Assembly (NCBI GenBank): GCA_049841315.1
Contig: JASGDB010000050.1
Coordinates: 1 to 20,103, forward strand
Direction: 5' to 3'
Source: JASGDB01 sp049841315
GTDB taxonomy: Bacteria > Bacteroidota > Bacteroidia > Flavobacteriales > Weeksellaceae
Length of the DNA stretch: 20,103 nucleotides
The notes under the pieces were generated by a model, which did no database searches, was not told the origin of the DNA, and was given only the letters and a program-made list of their open reading frames with translations. Made by a program: the position numbers and the translations under genes. Numbering within the stretch: position 1 is the first letter of the stretch; every line of letters starts with the position of its first letter. Positions 1-7,159 of the stretch are shown piece after piece.

Positions 1-6
1 CTATAT

Positions 7-177
7 TTTTTAACGCAACGTTCGCAAGGGAGTTTTTAAAATTTTTGTAAATATTTTCCGTCCGCGAAGGCGTAAAACTCAGCCAAGACTTTGCGTTATT
101 CGCTAAGTTTTACGCCTTTGCGAGCTTAAAACATAATAATATTTGCAAAAAAAATTTTGCGAACGTTGCGTTTAAAA
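7..177. repeat. Nested inverted repeats (intergenic repeat element)
   Basis: This 216-bp stretch downstream of the DUF5687 gene contains two inverted repeats, one inside the other. The outer arms are perfect over 16 bp (AACGCAACGTTCGCAA at 12-27 and its complement at 157-172), with a further 4-bp match beyond one mismatch. The inner arms are 63-79 and 106-122, 17 bp with a single G-T wobble. Words such as TTGCG and GCGAA recur through the element, as is common in flavobacterial intergenic repeats. The inner stem could also stop transcription of the minus-strand gene, but it lacks a clean run of T. No gene is seen here. Confidence 0.75.
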
Positions 178-216
178 GCTCATTTAAAATTTTTTCTATA
201 TACATAACAAGCAAAT

Positions 217-1683
217 TTACCCTTTTTTAAAGGCTTCCAACGTGGAATATTTTTGTGTTTTATAGAGTTTTACAATGCTGTTGAAAATTTTGTCGCGGAG
301 CATAAAACCGATAATTCCTAAAATTCCGATAACCGCAACTGCCGGATAGATTCCGAAAAAATATTTTACAGCCGCGAAAACTATCATTGGAAGAAGCATC
401 TGCGGAATCATTAACAGCATAATTTTCATATTGAAATTATTTTTTCCGCCGCCGAATGCTTTGGCATTGGAATTCAGGTCAATCGGCTGTTTGTTGAACG
501 CTCCTGCAAGTAACGTGATATAACAGTTCACTCCTAAATTGTACAATCCTGCCGCCACGATTGTCAGATAATATTCCCAATCCAGAAGAACGTACGCCGT
601 TGCCAGAATCATCGAAGCCAGCGTTCCGAAAACCAGCAGCGTCCATTTTCCTTTCAGGTATTCTTTGTAAGGAACTTTCTGCGTAAGCATCAGCGGATAA
701 TACGAGCTGTCCCACGCCGGAACTCTCTGCCCGAACATCAGCATAAAACCTCCCGTAACAAAAATTCCCATGAACATTTTCATAAAATCACTTGTATAGC
801 TGTCCACAAAAACCAGCAGTCCGTAAAATAAAAACAATATTCCCGCAATAAGAGCAGAACGTGCCGCCTTACTCCTTTTCAGCAGACGGATATCATTGTT
901 GATGAAAGTTCCGGTAACGCCGTAACGGTTGAGAAATTCGATATTTTCGGTTTTTCCTTCCGCTTTTTTCAGTTCAAGACCTTTGTCGAGGTAAAAATTA
1001 CCGTAAATATTTTTGTATGCGAGATAAGCCAGAAGCAGAGTCAGCAGAACAGGAATCAGAAAAACGCCGTAATACCGGTAAAAACTGTAAAAGATTTTTT
1101 CCGAAAACTGCGAAAGCTCAATAATTCCGTAATATTCCATTGCTCCGAAAACCGCCATTAATCCGAAAACAATGTACACCACAATGTCTTTTCCATTCAG
1201 CAGAATGTTCAGGAAATTGTTGAAATAAAAAACAAACAAAATCCCGATTGTGAACATCAATACTTTTATTGCAGGATAATCTCCGGCAAAAATCAAAAGT
1301 CCGGCAAAAGGAATCAGGAACAGAAGATTTCCCCAGTTGAAAAAATTAAAAAGAATTTTGATAATGGTGTAATTTACCAGTTTTTTCTTCGTAATTGCGG
1401 TAGTAAGAAACGGCTTGATATTCTGCGTCGGCATCTGCTGGATAAAATACCGGATTATCAAATCGAACGCCCAGTAATAAATGAAATATTTGCAGAAAAT
1501 TTTCAATGGGTCTGCATTCATTTCTTCGGTAGCGAAATAATACAGCAGAAAAGGCAGCATCAGAAAAATACCGGCAAAATAAGCCATGCCGAAGAATGCC
1601 AGAATTTTCATCGCAAGATTTGCTCCGAACTGCGGATTCCGAAAAAAATTTTTGATTTCTAATTGTAATAATCTCCGATACAT
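217..1683 (-). CDS. DUF5687 family multi-pass membrane protein
   Basis: The product is 488 residues, with a short basic, cytoplasmic-looking N-terminus followed by many hydrophobic segments. Clear membrane spans lie around residues 28-50, 120-140, 165-185, 205-220, 275-295, 300-320, 355-390, 425-445 and 450-465. The N-terminal pattern of LQLEIKNFFRNPQF followed by a hydrophobic stretch fits DUF5687, a Bacteroidota family resembling ABC-2 exporter permeases. Such proteins are often encoded beside an ABC ATPase, but none lies next to it here: the upstream neighbour is hmuS and downstream there are only repeats. The start at 1683 has a purine-rich AGGAAA just before the ATG. Its substrate cannot be read from the sequence, and a permease role is inferred from the family. 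Confidence 0.75.
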   Translation of the reverse strand: MYRRLLQLEIKNFFRNPQFGANLAMKILAFFGMAYFAGIFLMLPFLLYYFATEEMNADPLKIFCKYFIYYWAFDLIIRYFIQQMPTQNIKPFLTTAITKKKLVNYTIIKILFNFFNWGNLLFLIPFAGLLIFAGDYPAIKVLMFTIGILFVFYFNNFLNILLNGKDIVVYIVFGLMAVFGAMEYYGIIELSQFSEKIFYSFYRYYGVFLIPVLLTLLLAYLAYKNIYGNFYLDKGLELKKAEGKTENIEFLNRYGVTGTFINNDIRLLKRSKAARSALIAGILFLFYGLLVFVDSYTSDFMKMFMGIFVTGGFMLMFGQRVPAWDSSYYPLMLTQKVPYKEYLKGKWTLLVFGTLASMILATAYVLLDWEYYLTIVAAGLYNLGVNCYITLLAGAFNKQPIDLNSNAKAFGGGKNNFNMKIMLLMIPQMLLPMIVFAAVKYFFGIYPAVAVIGILGIIGFMLRDKIFNSIVKLYKTQKYSTLEAFKKG

Positions 1684-1841
1684 TTTCCTGTCTTTTTATT
1701 AATTGGTATAAAAATACGGAAAAAATTACAAATATTTTTAGTGGGATTTTTAGATTCAATAATTTTTTCATAATACAGTTTTTTTCATGATGCTTCGTAG
1801 AAACATTCCGTTCATAGAAATTGTATGTATTTCCCAAACAT

Positions 1842-1898
1842 AAGCTCCGTTAGGAGCGACCTGCTCAATTAACAGACCGCTCCTCCGGAGCTTTTTTT
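1842..1898. repeat. REP-like palindromic element
   Basis: An imperfect hairpin in the 354-bp gap between the DUF5687 gene and hmuS. The left arm AAGCTCCGTTAGGAGCG (1842-1858) pairs with CGCTCCT and CGGAGCTT (1878-1893), interrupted by a small bulge, and is followed by seven T (1892-1898). This GCTCC...GGAGC layout is typical of the REP-type palindromes scattered through flavobacterial genomes. The T run means it could also act as a terminator for plus-strand transcription, but no plus-strand gene ends here. Confidence 0.65.
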
Positions 1899-2001
1899 AC
1901 GCCGCATTTATTTTTGCTATGAACAGTTTGTCCCTACTGGACATTTTGGGTTTATGCAAAGATATGCGGGAAAATGGTTAAACAAGGTTTATGTTTTGTT
2001 T

Positions 2002-2028
2002 TTTCGTGTCTTTCGTGCTTTTCGTGGT
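2002..2028. repeat. 9-bp tandem repeat, three copies
   Basis: Three consecutive 9-bp units each begin with TTTCGTG (2002-2010, 2011-2019, 2020-2028) and differ only in the last two bases. They lie ten bases beyond the stop codon of hmuS. Apart from this and the REP-like hairpin, nothing gene-like is seen between 1684 and 2037. Confidence 0.7.
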
Positions 2029-2037
2029 AAAATATTT

Positions 2038-3066
2038 TTAATCCTCCAAACCTTTCACAAGGTCTTTCCACTCCTGCAATTCCGGTATTCCCGGTTTTCT
2101 TTTCCCGAAAAACTGCACGATAAAATCTCCTTCTTTATTGAAAACTTCCACTGCCGTAACTTCGCCGTCTTCGGTCGGTTTTTTCACAATCCAGGTTTCA
2201 GCGATTTTTGTGGTATCCAGATGCAGGTTGAAATCCGGGTCCATCACATTGAACCAATGCTGATGCCAAAGCACTTTTTTCACTTCGCCTGTGTGAATCT
2301 GGATAATCCCTCTGTTGCCTACGAAAACCATAATCGGAAGGCTTTTTTCGGAGGCATCTTCCAACAGATTGACGACTTTGGAATTGTCAATTTTTTTAGC
2401 AAAACCTTCCGGAGCCAAACGCAGAGCCTGAGTTCTGGAAACCCCGAATTTTCTGGTCATCATAAAGAAATCGTGCGTATCTTTCAGGTTTTTCCACGCC
2501 TGCTGAAAACCTTCCACATCAATCTCCGAATCCGGTTTTTCCGCCGGTTTTGGTGCTATTGCTTCTGCAACAAATTCGGAAGTTTGATTTTCTGATTTGT
2601 ATTTTTCGGTAAGTTCATTGAAAGCGGTTTCGTTGCTGTCTTTTGTAAGATAAATTTTGTGCAGAGCCAGTCCGTCTTTCCCGAAAAACTGAAAACTTTT
2701 TTTCTCGCCTTCCGTTACTGAAAAGCCGTATTTCCACGAGTTAACGAAAATTCTGAGGTCAATATCTTCTCCCACAAAAACCTGTCCGTGCGGATTGCTG
2801 AAATCGGGGTTCAGATACACGCCTTTTCTTTCGTGAACGCACTCGTCATTTCTCGTCAGAGCCATTACTTTTCCCAGTTTTTCTATTTCCTGAAGAAGTG
2901 CTGCAAATTCAGGTTTTAAAACCGTTACTCCTTCTCCGACATTGGTTGCCAGAAGTTCTGCCTCGCTCACACCAAGTTCTTGTGCCGCGTTTCTGATTCT
3001 TAAATGTGGGTTTTCTGCTTTCAAGGCTGCCCATTTTCCTTTCAAATCATTGATTAATGTATCCAT
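2038..3066 (-). CDS. hmuS: Hemin-degrading / heme-carrier protein, HemS/ChuS/HmuS family
   Basis: A 342-residue cytosolic protein with the two tandem HemS/ChuX-like halves and the usual family length of about 340-350. Recognisable blocks are ALTRNDECVHERKGVY (69-84), DLRIF (103-107), a second-half DTHDFF (196-201) followed by RKFGVSRTQALR (205-216), then MVFVGNRG and a FNLHL...ETW...KKPT block. R105 and H198 sit where HemS/ChuS relatives place the heme-contacting arginine and the axial histidine; this is positional matching from memory, not an alignment. Family members accept heme from the ABC importer and carry or break it down. The gene is last in the heme operon, 109 bp after hmuV. There is no signal peptide, as expected for a cytosolic role. 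Confidence 0.93.
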   Translation of the reverse strand: MDTLINDLKGKWAALKAENPHLRIRNAAQELGVSEAELLATNVGEGVTVLKPEFAALLQEIEKLGKVMALTRNDECVHERKGVYLNPDFSNPHGQVFVGEDIDLRIFVNSWKYGFSVTEGEKKSFQFFGKDGLALHKIYLTKDSNETAFNELTEKYKSENQTSEFVAEAIAPKPAEKPDSEIDVEGFQQAWKNLKDTHDFFMMTRKFGVSRTQALRLAPEGFAKKIDNSKVVNLLEDASEKSLPIMVFVGNRGIIQIHTGEVKKVLWHQHWFNVMDPDFNLHLDTTKIAETWIVKKPTEDGEVTAVEVFNKEGDFIVQFFGKRKPGIPELQEWKDLVKGLED

Positions 3067-3099
3067 TTGAAAAATTTTAAAAAATTATTTTTATTATGT

Positions 3100-3174
3100 T
3101 TAAAACCACGAATTTTCTTGTGATTTTTTCGCAGGTTTTGTATTTTTGTTTAACTGTTTTTTGCTCAATTTCAT
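3100..3174 (-). CDS. Possible 24-residue basic micro-ORF in the heme operon
   Basis: An ATG lies one base after the hmuV stop codon (TAA-A-ATG) and opens a frame of 24 codons ending in TAA at 3102-3100. The peptide begins MKLSKKQLNKNTKPAKK and ends ENSWF, with seven lysines and no hydrophobic core. It fills most of the otherwise unexplained 109-bp gap between hmuV and hmuS, so it could be translated by reinitiation after hmuV. It is too short for homology to be judged by eye. The alternative is chance: AAA-rich DNA readily gives lysine-rich frames. Confidence 0.3.
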   Translation of the reverse strand: MKLSKKQLNKNTKPAKKSQENSWF

Positions 3175-3175
3175 T

Positions 3176-3952
3176 TTATCCGAATAAAATTAAAGGATTC
3201 TGATTGACCGGGTTTTTGCAAATCGTGCAGGGAAAATTATACACTTCCTCTATTCTTTCCGGCTCAAAAACATCTTCGGGAGTTCCCTCGCAGACGAGTT
3301 TTCCGTTTTTCATCAAAAAAATACGGTCGGCAAAAGCACCGGCAAGATTCAAATCGTGAAGAACCACAACGGCGGAATTGCCTTTTGATACAAAATCTTT
3401 GATGATTTTCAGGGTTTTATACTGATGTTTAACATCAAGATTATTCAAAGGTTCATCAAGAAAAAGAATTTTTTTCTCAATAGAATTTTCAAGCTGCACC
3501 AAAGCCCTCGCCAAATGCACTCTCTGTTTTTCGCCTCCGGAAAGGGTGTTGTATTCTCTTTCCTTTAAATGAACAATGTCGGTTTCGTGCATCATTTTCA
3601 AAACACTTTCCGAATCTTCGGTTTTCGGTTTTGAATCGAAGTAAGGATAACGCCCCATCATCACGACATCTTCCGCCAAAAGCGGTATATCATTGGAATA
3701 ATGCTGCGAAAATTTTGCTTTATGAAAGGAAAGCTCTCCAATATCCCATTTCGGAAGAATGGTATCTTTTAAAACTATTTTTTCGGTTTCCGAAGTGTCA
3801 ATTTCATTGGCAAGAAGGCTCAAAAGACTGGATTTTCCGGCTCCGTTTGGGCCGACAATGGCGATAAACTCTCCTTTATTTAAAACGAAATCCACCTCAT
3901 CAAGAATGGAGATTTTTTTGATTTTATAATTTAATTCTGAGGCTCTTATCAT
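3176..3952 (-). CDS. hmuV: Heme ABC transporter ATP-binding protein
   Basis: A 258-residue ABC ATPase of the FecE/HmuV type that powers heme import across the inner membrane. All catalytic motifs are present: Walker A GPNGAGKSS (34-42), Q-loop Q83, signature LSGGEKQR (137-144), Walker B ILFLDEP (162-168) and the switch histidine in LHD (H199). The C-terminus carries the family's usual extension, ending near a cysteine pair CTIC. Its ATG overlaps the stop codon of hmuU by four bases (ATGA at 3952-3949), so the two are probably translationally coupled. Heme rather than siderophore or cobalamin as substrate is inferred from the neighbours. Confidence 0.93.
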   Translation of the reverse strand: MIRASELNYKIKKISILDEVDFVLNKGEFIAIVGPNGAGKSSLLSLLANEIDTSETEKIVLKDTILPKWDIGELSFHKAKFSQHYSNDIPLLAEDVVMMGRYPYFDSKPKTEDSESVLKMMHETDIVHLKEREYNTLSGGEKQRVHLARALVQLENSIEKKILFLDEPLNNLDVKHQYKTLKIIKDFVSKGNSAVVVLHDLNLAGAFADRIFLMKNGKLVCEGTPEDVFEPERIEEVYNFPCTICKNPVNQNPLILFG

Positions 3953-4989
3953 CGCATTGATTTTTTAAATTTTAATAAAATTGCGATAAAAACAGGACCT
4001 CCCATTAATGCCGTTAAAATTCCTATCGGAAGTTCGGACGGTGCCACCAAAGTCCGGCTCAAAGTATCTGCCAGCAACAGCAAAATACTCCCGAAAATTG
4101 CCGACAATGGCAGAATATACTGATAATCCGACCGGAAAACGAAACGCAGAATGTACGGAACAATCAGCCCGACAAAACCTATCGTTCCTGAAAACGCAAC
4201 ACAAGTTCCCGTCATCAAAGCAGTTAAAAACATGATTTTCCTTTTTGTGGATTCCACACGGATTCCGAGATGTTGTGCTTCTTTTTCGCCGAGCATCATT
4301 GCATTTAATGTTTTTCCTTTTCGGATTAAAATACCGTAACTTACGACAAGGATTACCGCTAAAACTACGTTTTTCGTCCACGTTGCTCCGGCAAGGCTTC
4401 CAAGATTCCAAAATGTTAAATCCCGAAGTTGGTCGTCTTTGGAAATGTAAATTAAAAATCCTGTAACGGCAAACCCAATGGCTGTTAAGGCAACTCCAGT
4501 TAAAAGCATGACGACAACGTTGGTTTTACCGCCGTTTGTGGAAATTCTGTGAACCAGAATCATCGCCAATAATGCCCCGAAAAACGCCGAAAAACTGACC
4601 AAAGAATGATTCACGATTTCCGGAAGATAACTGCGGAATGTGTGTCCCAAAACGATTGCAATGGAAGCCATCAGCGTTGCTCCGGCATTTAAACCAATCA
4701 AATCGCTCGTTGCCAAAGGATTTTTGAACATTCCCTGAAGCAGCGTTCCGCAAAATGCCAGCATACTTCCGATGAGGATTGCCATCACGATTCTGGAAGC
4801 CCGAACGTCCCAAATGATGTATTTTTCACTCGGAAGAAGTTCCGGATTTCCGGAAATGTATTTCCAAAAAACCTGATACGCATTGCCGTTTTGAAACGAA
4901 AAAACACCCACACCAACGGAGAATACCGCCGTTACAAGCAAAATTATCAAAAGACAAACGGCATAAAAAATGGGTGGATATTTTTTCAT
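3949..4989 (-). CDS. hmuU: Heme ABC transporter permease, FecCD family
   Basis: A 346-residue inner-membrane permease with about ten membrane segments. Family blocks include RASRIVMAILIGSMLAFCG, LLQGMFKNPLATSDLIGLNAG, GEKEAQHLGI (the cytoplasmic coupling loop that meets the ATPase), GTIGFVGLIVPYILR and LPIGILTALMGGPVF near the end. The frame is open upstream to a TTG at 5007, but ATG 4989 is preferred because a strong purine run (GGGGGAGAGG) precedes it by seven bases and the protein then begins with a normal short basic leader. That purine run belongs to a palindromic repeat, so the repeat appears to supply the ribosome-binding site. Confidence 0.92.
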   Translation of the reverse strand: MKKYPPIFYAVCLLIILLVTAVFSVGVGVFSFQNGNAYQVFWKYISGNPELLPSEKYIIWDVRASRIVMAILIGSMLAFCGTLLQGMFKNPLATSDLIGLNAGATLMASIAIVLGHTFRSYLPEIVNHSLVSFSAFFGALLAMILVHRISTNGGKTNVVVMLLTGVALTAIGFAVTGFLIYISKDDQLRDLTFWNLGSLAGATWTKNVVLAVILVVSYGILIRKGKTLNAMMLGEKEAQHLGIRVESTKRKIMFLTALMTGTCVAFSGTIGFVGLIVPYILRFVFRSDYQYILPLSAIFGSILLLLADTLSRTLVAPSELPIGILTALMGGPVFIAILLKFKKSMR

Positions 4990-4994
4990 TTTTT

Positions 4995-5036
4995 TCCTCT
5001 CCCCCAACCCCTCTCCAAAGGAGAGGGGAGTTGATT
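4995..5036. repeat. CCCCTCTCC/GGAGAGGGG palindromic repeat
   Basis: A perfect 9-bp hairpin with a three-base loop (CCCCTCTCC 5008-5016, AAA, GGAGAGGGG 5020-5028), with further C-rich sequence at 4995-5005. This type of element is dispersed in many Bacteroidota genomes. It lies inside the heme operon, just before hmuU, and overlaps its ribosome-binding region. Confidence 0.75.
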
Positions 5037-5081
5037 GGGATTATTTTAAGTTTTTTCTTTGATGATATTATTTAACCGTCT

Positions 5082-5115
5082 AAACCTCATAGGTTTTTGA
5101 AAACCTATGAGGTTT
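5082..5115. repeat. Perfect 16-bp palindrome AAACCTCATAGGTTTT
   Basis: Two perfect 16-bp arms (5082-5097 and 5100-5115) separated by two bases, sitting 24 bp downstream of the hmuT stop. The core CCTCATAGG/CCTATGAGG is a repeat type seen between genes in flavobacteria. On the operon strand the hairpin is followed by only TTT, so it is a weak terminator at best. It could cause partial termination or protect the upstream message. Confidence 0.75.
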
Positions 5116-5139
5116 TCACTGAAATGGTTTAAATGTATC

Positions 5140-6012
5140 TTAATTTAGCAAAAGTTGGTTCAAAGTATATGCGGCTTCGCCTAATCTTGGCCCGAAACCG
5201 GACATCAGACCGCCGTCCATTGCTATGATTTTTTTGTTTTTTCCGGCTGTTGTTTGTGCAACTCCCGGAACTTTCAGCACGCCGTCAATTCCGCCAGCTC
5301 CTTCAAGACCTGTCGTGAAAAACAACAAAACATCGGGATTGTACTGCACCAATGCTTCCGGCGTAAGCGGTTTGAAATCTTCAAAATCATTCACGGCATT
5401 TTCTCCGCCTGCAATTCCGATTAGTTTTGCCATAGGTGTTTCTTTTCCTCCAACCATCAGATTGTTTCCTCTTGCGTAGATGAACAGCACTTTCGGCTTA
5501 TTCGCAATCGGCTGGATTTTTGCCAAATCGGCATCAATTTTTTCGTATAATTTTTTGTAATCCGTGTTTCCGACGGTTTTTGCAACCTGCTCGATTAATT
5601 TTTTAGTGCCTTCCACAGAATATTCCTGGGTAAATAATTCTGTTTTGATTCCTGATTCTTTGATTTTTGCCATTAAATCGGGATTGAGGTCTTTTTCAGA
5701 GGCAAGAATTAATGTCGGATTGAGAGCCATTACCGGTTCAATCGTCATTGAGCGGACGTGTCCCAAATCTTTTGCCGTAGCTTTCAGACTTTCGGGATAG
5801 GTGCTTGTAACGTCTGTTCCCACGATTTCTTTTTCAAGACCTAATGCTGAAACGATTTCCGTGATGCCTCCGTTAAGCGTTACGATTTTTTGACCGGAAA
5901 CCGGAGTTTCAGTTGCTGTACTGTCTTTTGCAGTTTCTGCCGTATTTTCTTTTTTGCACGCAACGCTTAGTAATAAAAGGGTTGAAAGTGCGGATATTTT
6001 AAATGGCTTCAT
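5140..6012 (-). CDS. hmuT: Heme-binding lipoprotein of the ABC transporter
   Basis: A 290-residue periplasmic-binding protein (PF01497-type fold). The first 18 residues form a lipoprotein signal ending in the lipobox LSVAC, with the lipidated cysteine at 19, followed by a Thr/Ala-rich linker. The motif GTDVTSTYP (65-73) places a tyrosine (Y72) where HmuT/PhuT/ShuT proteins use one to ligate heme. This is the best internal evidence for heme rather than iron-siderophore or cobalamin as the ligand. Later blocks LFIYARG and GFGPRLGEAAYTL also fit the family. It is 20 bp downstream of the HmuY-like gene and 150 bp upstream of hmuU, a gap holding two palindromic repeats. Confidence 0.9.
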   Translation of the reverse strand: MKPFKISALSTLLLLSVACKKENTAETAKDSTATETPVSGQKIVTLNGGITEIVSALGLEKEIVGTDVTSTYPESLKATAKDLGHVRSMTIEPVMALNPTLILASEKDLNPDLMAKIKESGIKTELFTQEYSVEGTKKLIEQVAKTVGNTDYKKLYEKIDADLAKIQPIANKPKVLFIYARGNNLMVGGKETPMAKLIGIAGGENAVNDFEDFKPLTPEALVQYNPDVLLFFTTGLEGAGGIDGVLKVPGVAQTTAGKNKKIIAMDGGLMSGFGPRLGEAAYTLNQLLLN

Positions 6013-6032
6013 GATGATATTTTTGATTTGTT

Positions 6033-7148
6033 TTATAATGGTTCGTATTCAAATTCCGGATGTCCCCGTTCTCCTGTTTCCTGATCCGACATGCTGTTGA
6101 AGCGGAGTTTAAACATAAATCCTTCCGGGTCTTTAATGATAAAAAATCTGTTCCCCTCAATATGCGGAGCGCTTCCGCCGGGAACTGCTGTTTGTCGCCA
6201 GTTGCTGCCAATCGCTCTCTGGTCGTCAAATATAAATTTGGAAGCATCCACATCACTTAGCTTAAAAGATGCATAAAATTCATCCATGTTTTGTCCTGTC
6301 GGTACATTTACTTGATATGCGCCTACTCCATCCGTAATGTTGGTAATCACAAAATCGGCATAGAAATAACTTCCTGCGCTTTCAGTACCGGCGAATACTT
6401 CATTGGTGAAGGTGGTAAACGCAATGTCCCATTTCTTTTTTTCAGGCTGAATGATGACTTCTTTGGCGTTTTCTATGCTGAAAAATTTAAAATTATGTTC
6501 AGTGCTTTTGGTAATGATGTATTCCTGATGTTCGGTATCATCTACATTTGCGAATTTTATTTTATATCCGTTTTCGTTTCTCAGAATCTGTATTTTTTTC
6601 CATCCTCTTGATGTTCCGGATAATGGTGCAGAATTGGGAGCGATCACTATGTCGGGAGAAGGTATATTGTATCCCATATTCACAAGATATACAGGGTTTT
6701 CATCATTGTTTTCACTTATCGGAGCAATGCCTGTGGTTTGCGCAAGGAAAAGTCCGTTCGGATTATCCACGTATTGTAAATTCAGCGGGTCGAAATTCCC
6801 GATAACCACCTTTTTCTTTAAAGCGGTAACATCTGATGCTTTCACATCGTCAATATTGGTCTTTCCGGAAATTTCTCCGACTGCCATGGCAACAGAACCA
6901 TTGATAATCACTCGGAAATCATCGCCCATGTAGAAGCCGAAATCCCAGTCCGTTCTTTTATTTGCAGAAGGGTTTTCAGGGTCGGTTAAATCTATCCAAA
7001 CCTGATTCGGCTGTGTGGCTCCGCCTACTTCCGGCGCCAAAACAGCTCCCGTTACCGGTAAAACAGATACTGGGTCTTCGTCTGCAGGAAGACAGGACTG
7101 CATTGCATTTGCAACGATAATAATGAAAAGTATTTTAATGTATTTCAT
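6033..7148 (-). CDS. hmuY: HmuY-family heme-binding outer-membrane lipoprotein
   Basis: A 371-residue lipoprotein whose signal ends in MQSC (lipidated C19). It contains two W-D-hydrophobic-x-F motifs (WDFGF 68-72 and WDIAF 240-244) and a C-terminal block with IGSNW (313-317), HIEGN (329-333) and FFIIKDPEGFMFKLRF (335-350), all characteristic of HmuY. HmuY proteins are surface lipoproteins that take heme from host proteins and pass it to the TonB receptor. At 371 residues it is longer than P. gingivalis HmuY (about 216), with an extra N-terminal half. Candidate heme ligands are H207, H218, H329 and H363, plus several methionines; which are used cannot be told. It lies 11 bp after hmuR and 20 bp before hmuT. 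Confidence 0.88.
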   Translation of the reverse strand: MKYIKILFIIIVANAMQSCLPADEDPVSVLPVTGAVLAPEVGGATQPNQVWIDLTDPENPSANKRTDWDFGFYMGDDFRVIINGSVAMAVGEISGKTNIDDVKASDVTALKKKVVIGNFDPLNLQYVDNPNGLFLAQTTGIAPISENNDENPVYLVNMGYNIPSPDIVIAPNSAPLSGTSRGWKKIQILRNENGYKIKFANVDDTEHQEYIITKSTEHNFKFFSIENAKEVIIQPEKKKWDIAFTTFTNEVFAGTESAGSYFYADFVITNITDGVGAYQVNVPTGQNMDEFYASFKLSDVDASKFIFDDQRAIGSNWRQTAVPGGSAPHIEGNRFFIIKDPEGFMFKLRFNSMSDQETGERGHPEFEYEPL

Positions 7149-7159
7149 ATTTGTTTTTT

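Noticed and set aside
1346..1837. Minus-strand ORF of 163 codons upstream of and overlapping the DUF5687 gene
   Set aside because: Most of it overlaps DUF5687 in another frame, and the rest is intergenic AT-rich DNA; no recognisable protein.
2002..2028. CRISPR-like tandem repeat
   Set aside because: The unit is only 9 bp with no spacers, so it is a simple tandem repeat.
1954..2595. Plus-strand ORF of 213 codons
   Set aside because: It runs antisense through hmuS, whose protein has clear HemS-family motifs; the plus-strand product is rich in Phe, Arg and His with no recognisable domain.
4990..5007. TTG start extending the heme permease by six residues
   Set aside because: The extension is encoded by a palindromic repeat that instead looks like the ribosome-binding region for ATG 4989.
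3949..6012. Cobalamin or siderophore transporter as the identity of the ABC system
   Set aside because: The TSTYP tyrosine in the binding protein and the adjoining HemS and HmuY genes favour heme; no cobalamin riboswitch or siderophore gene is seen.
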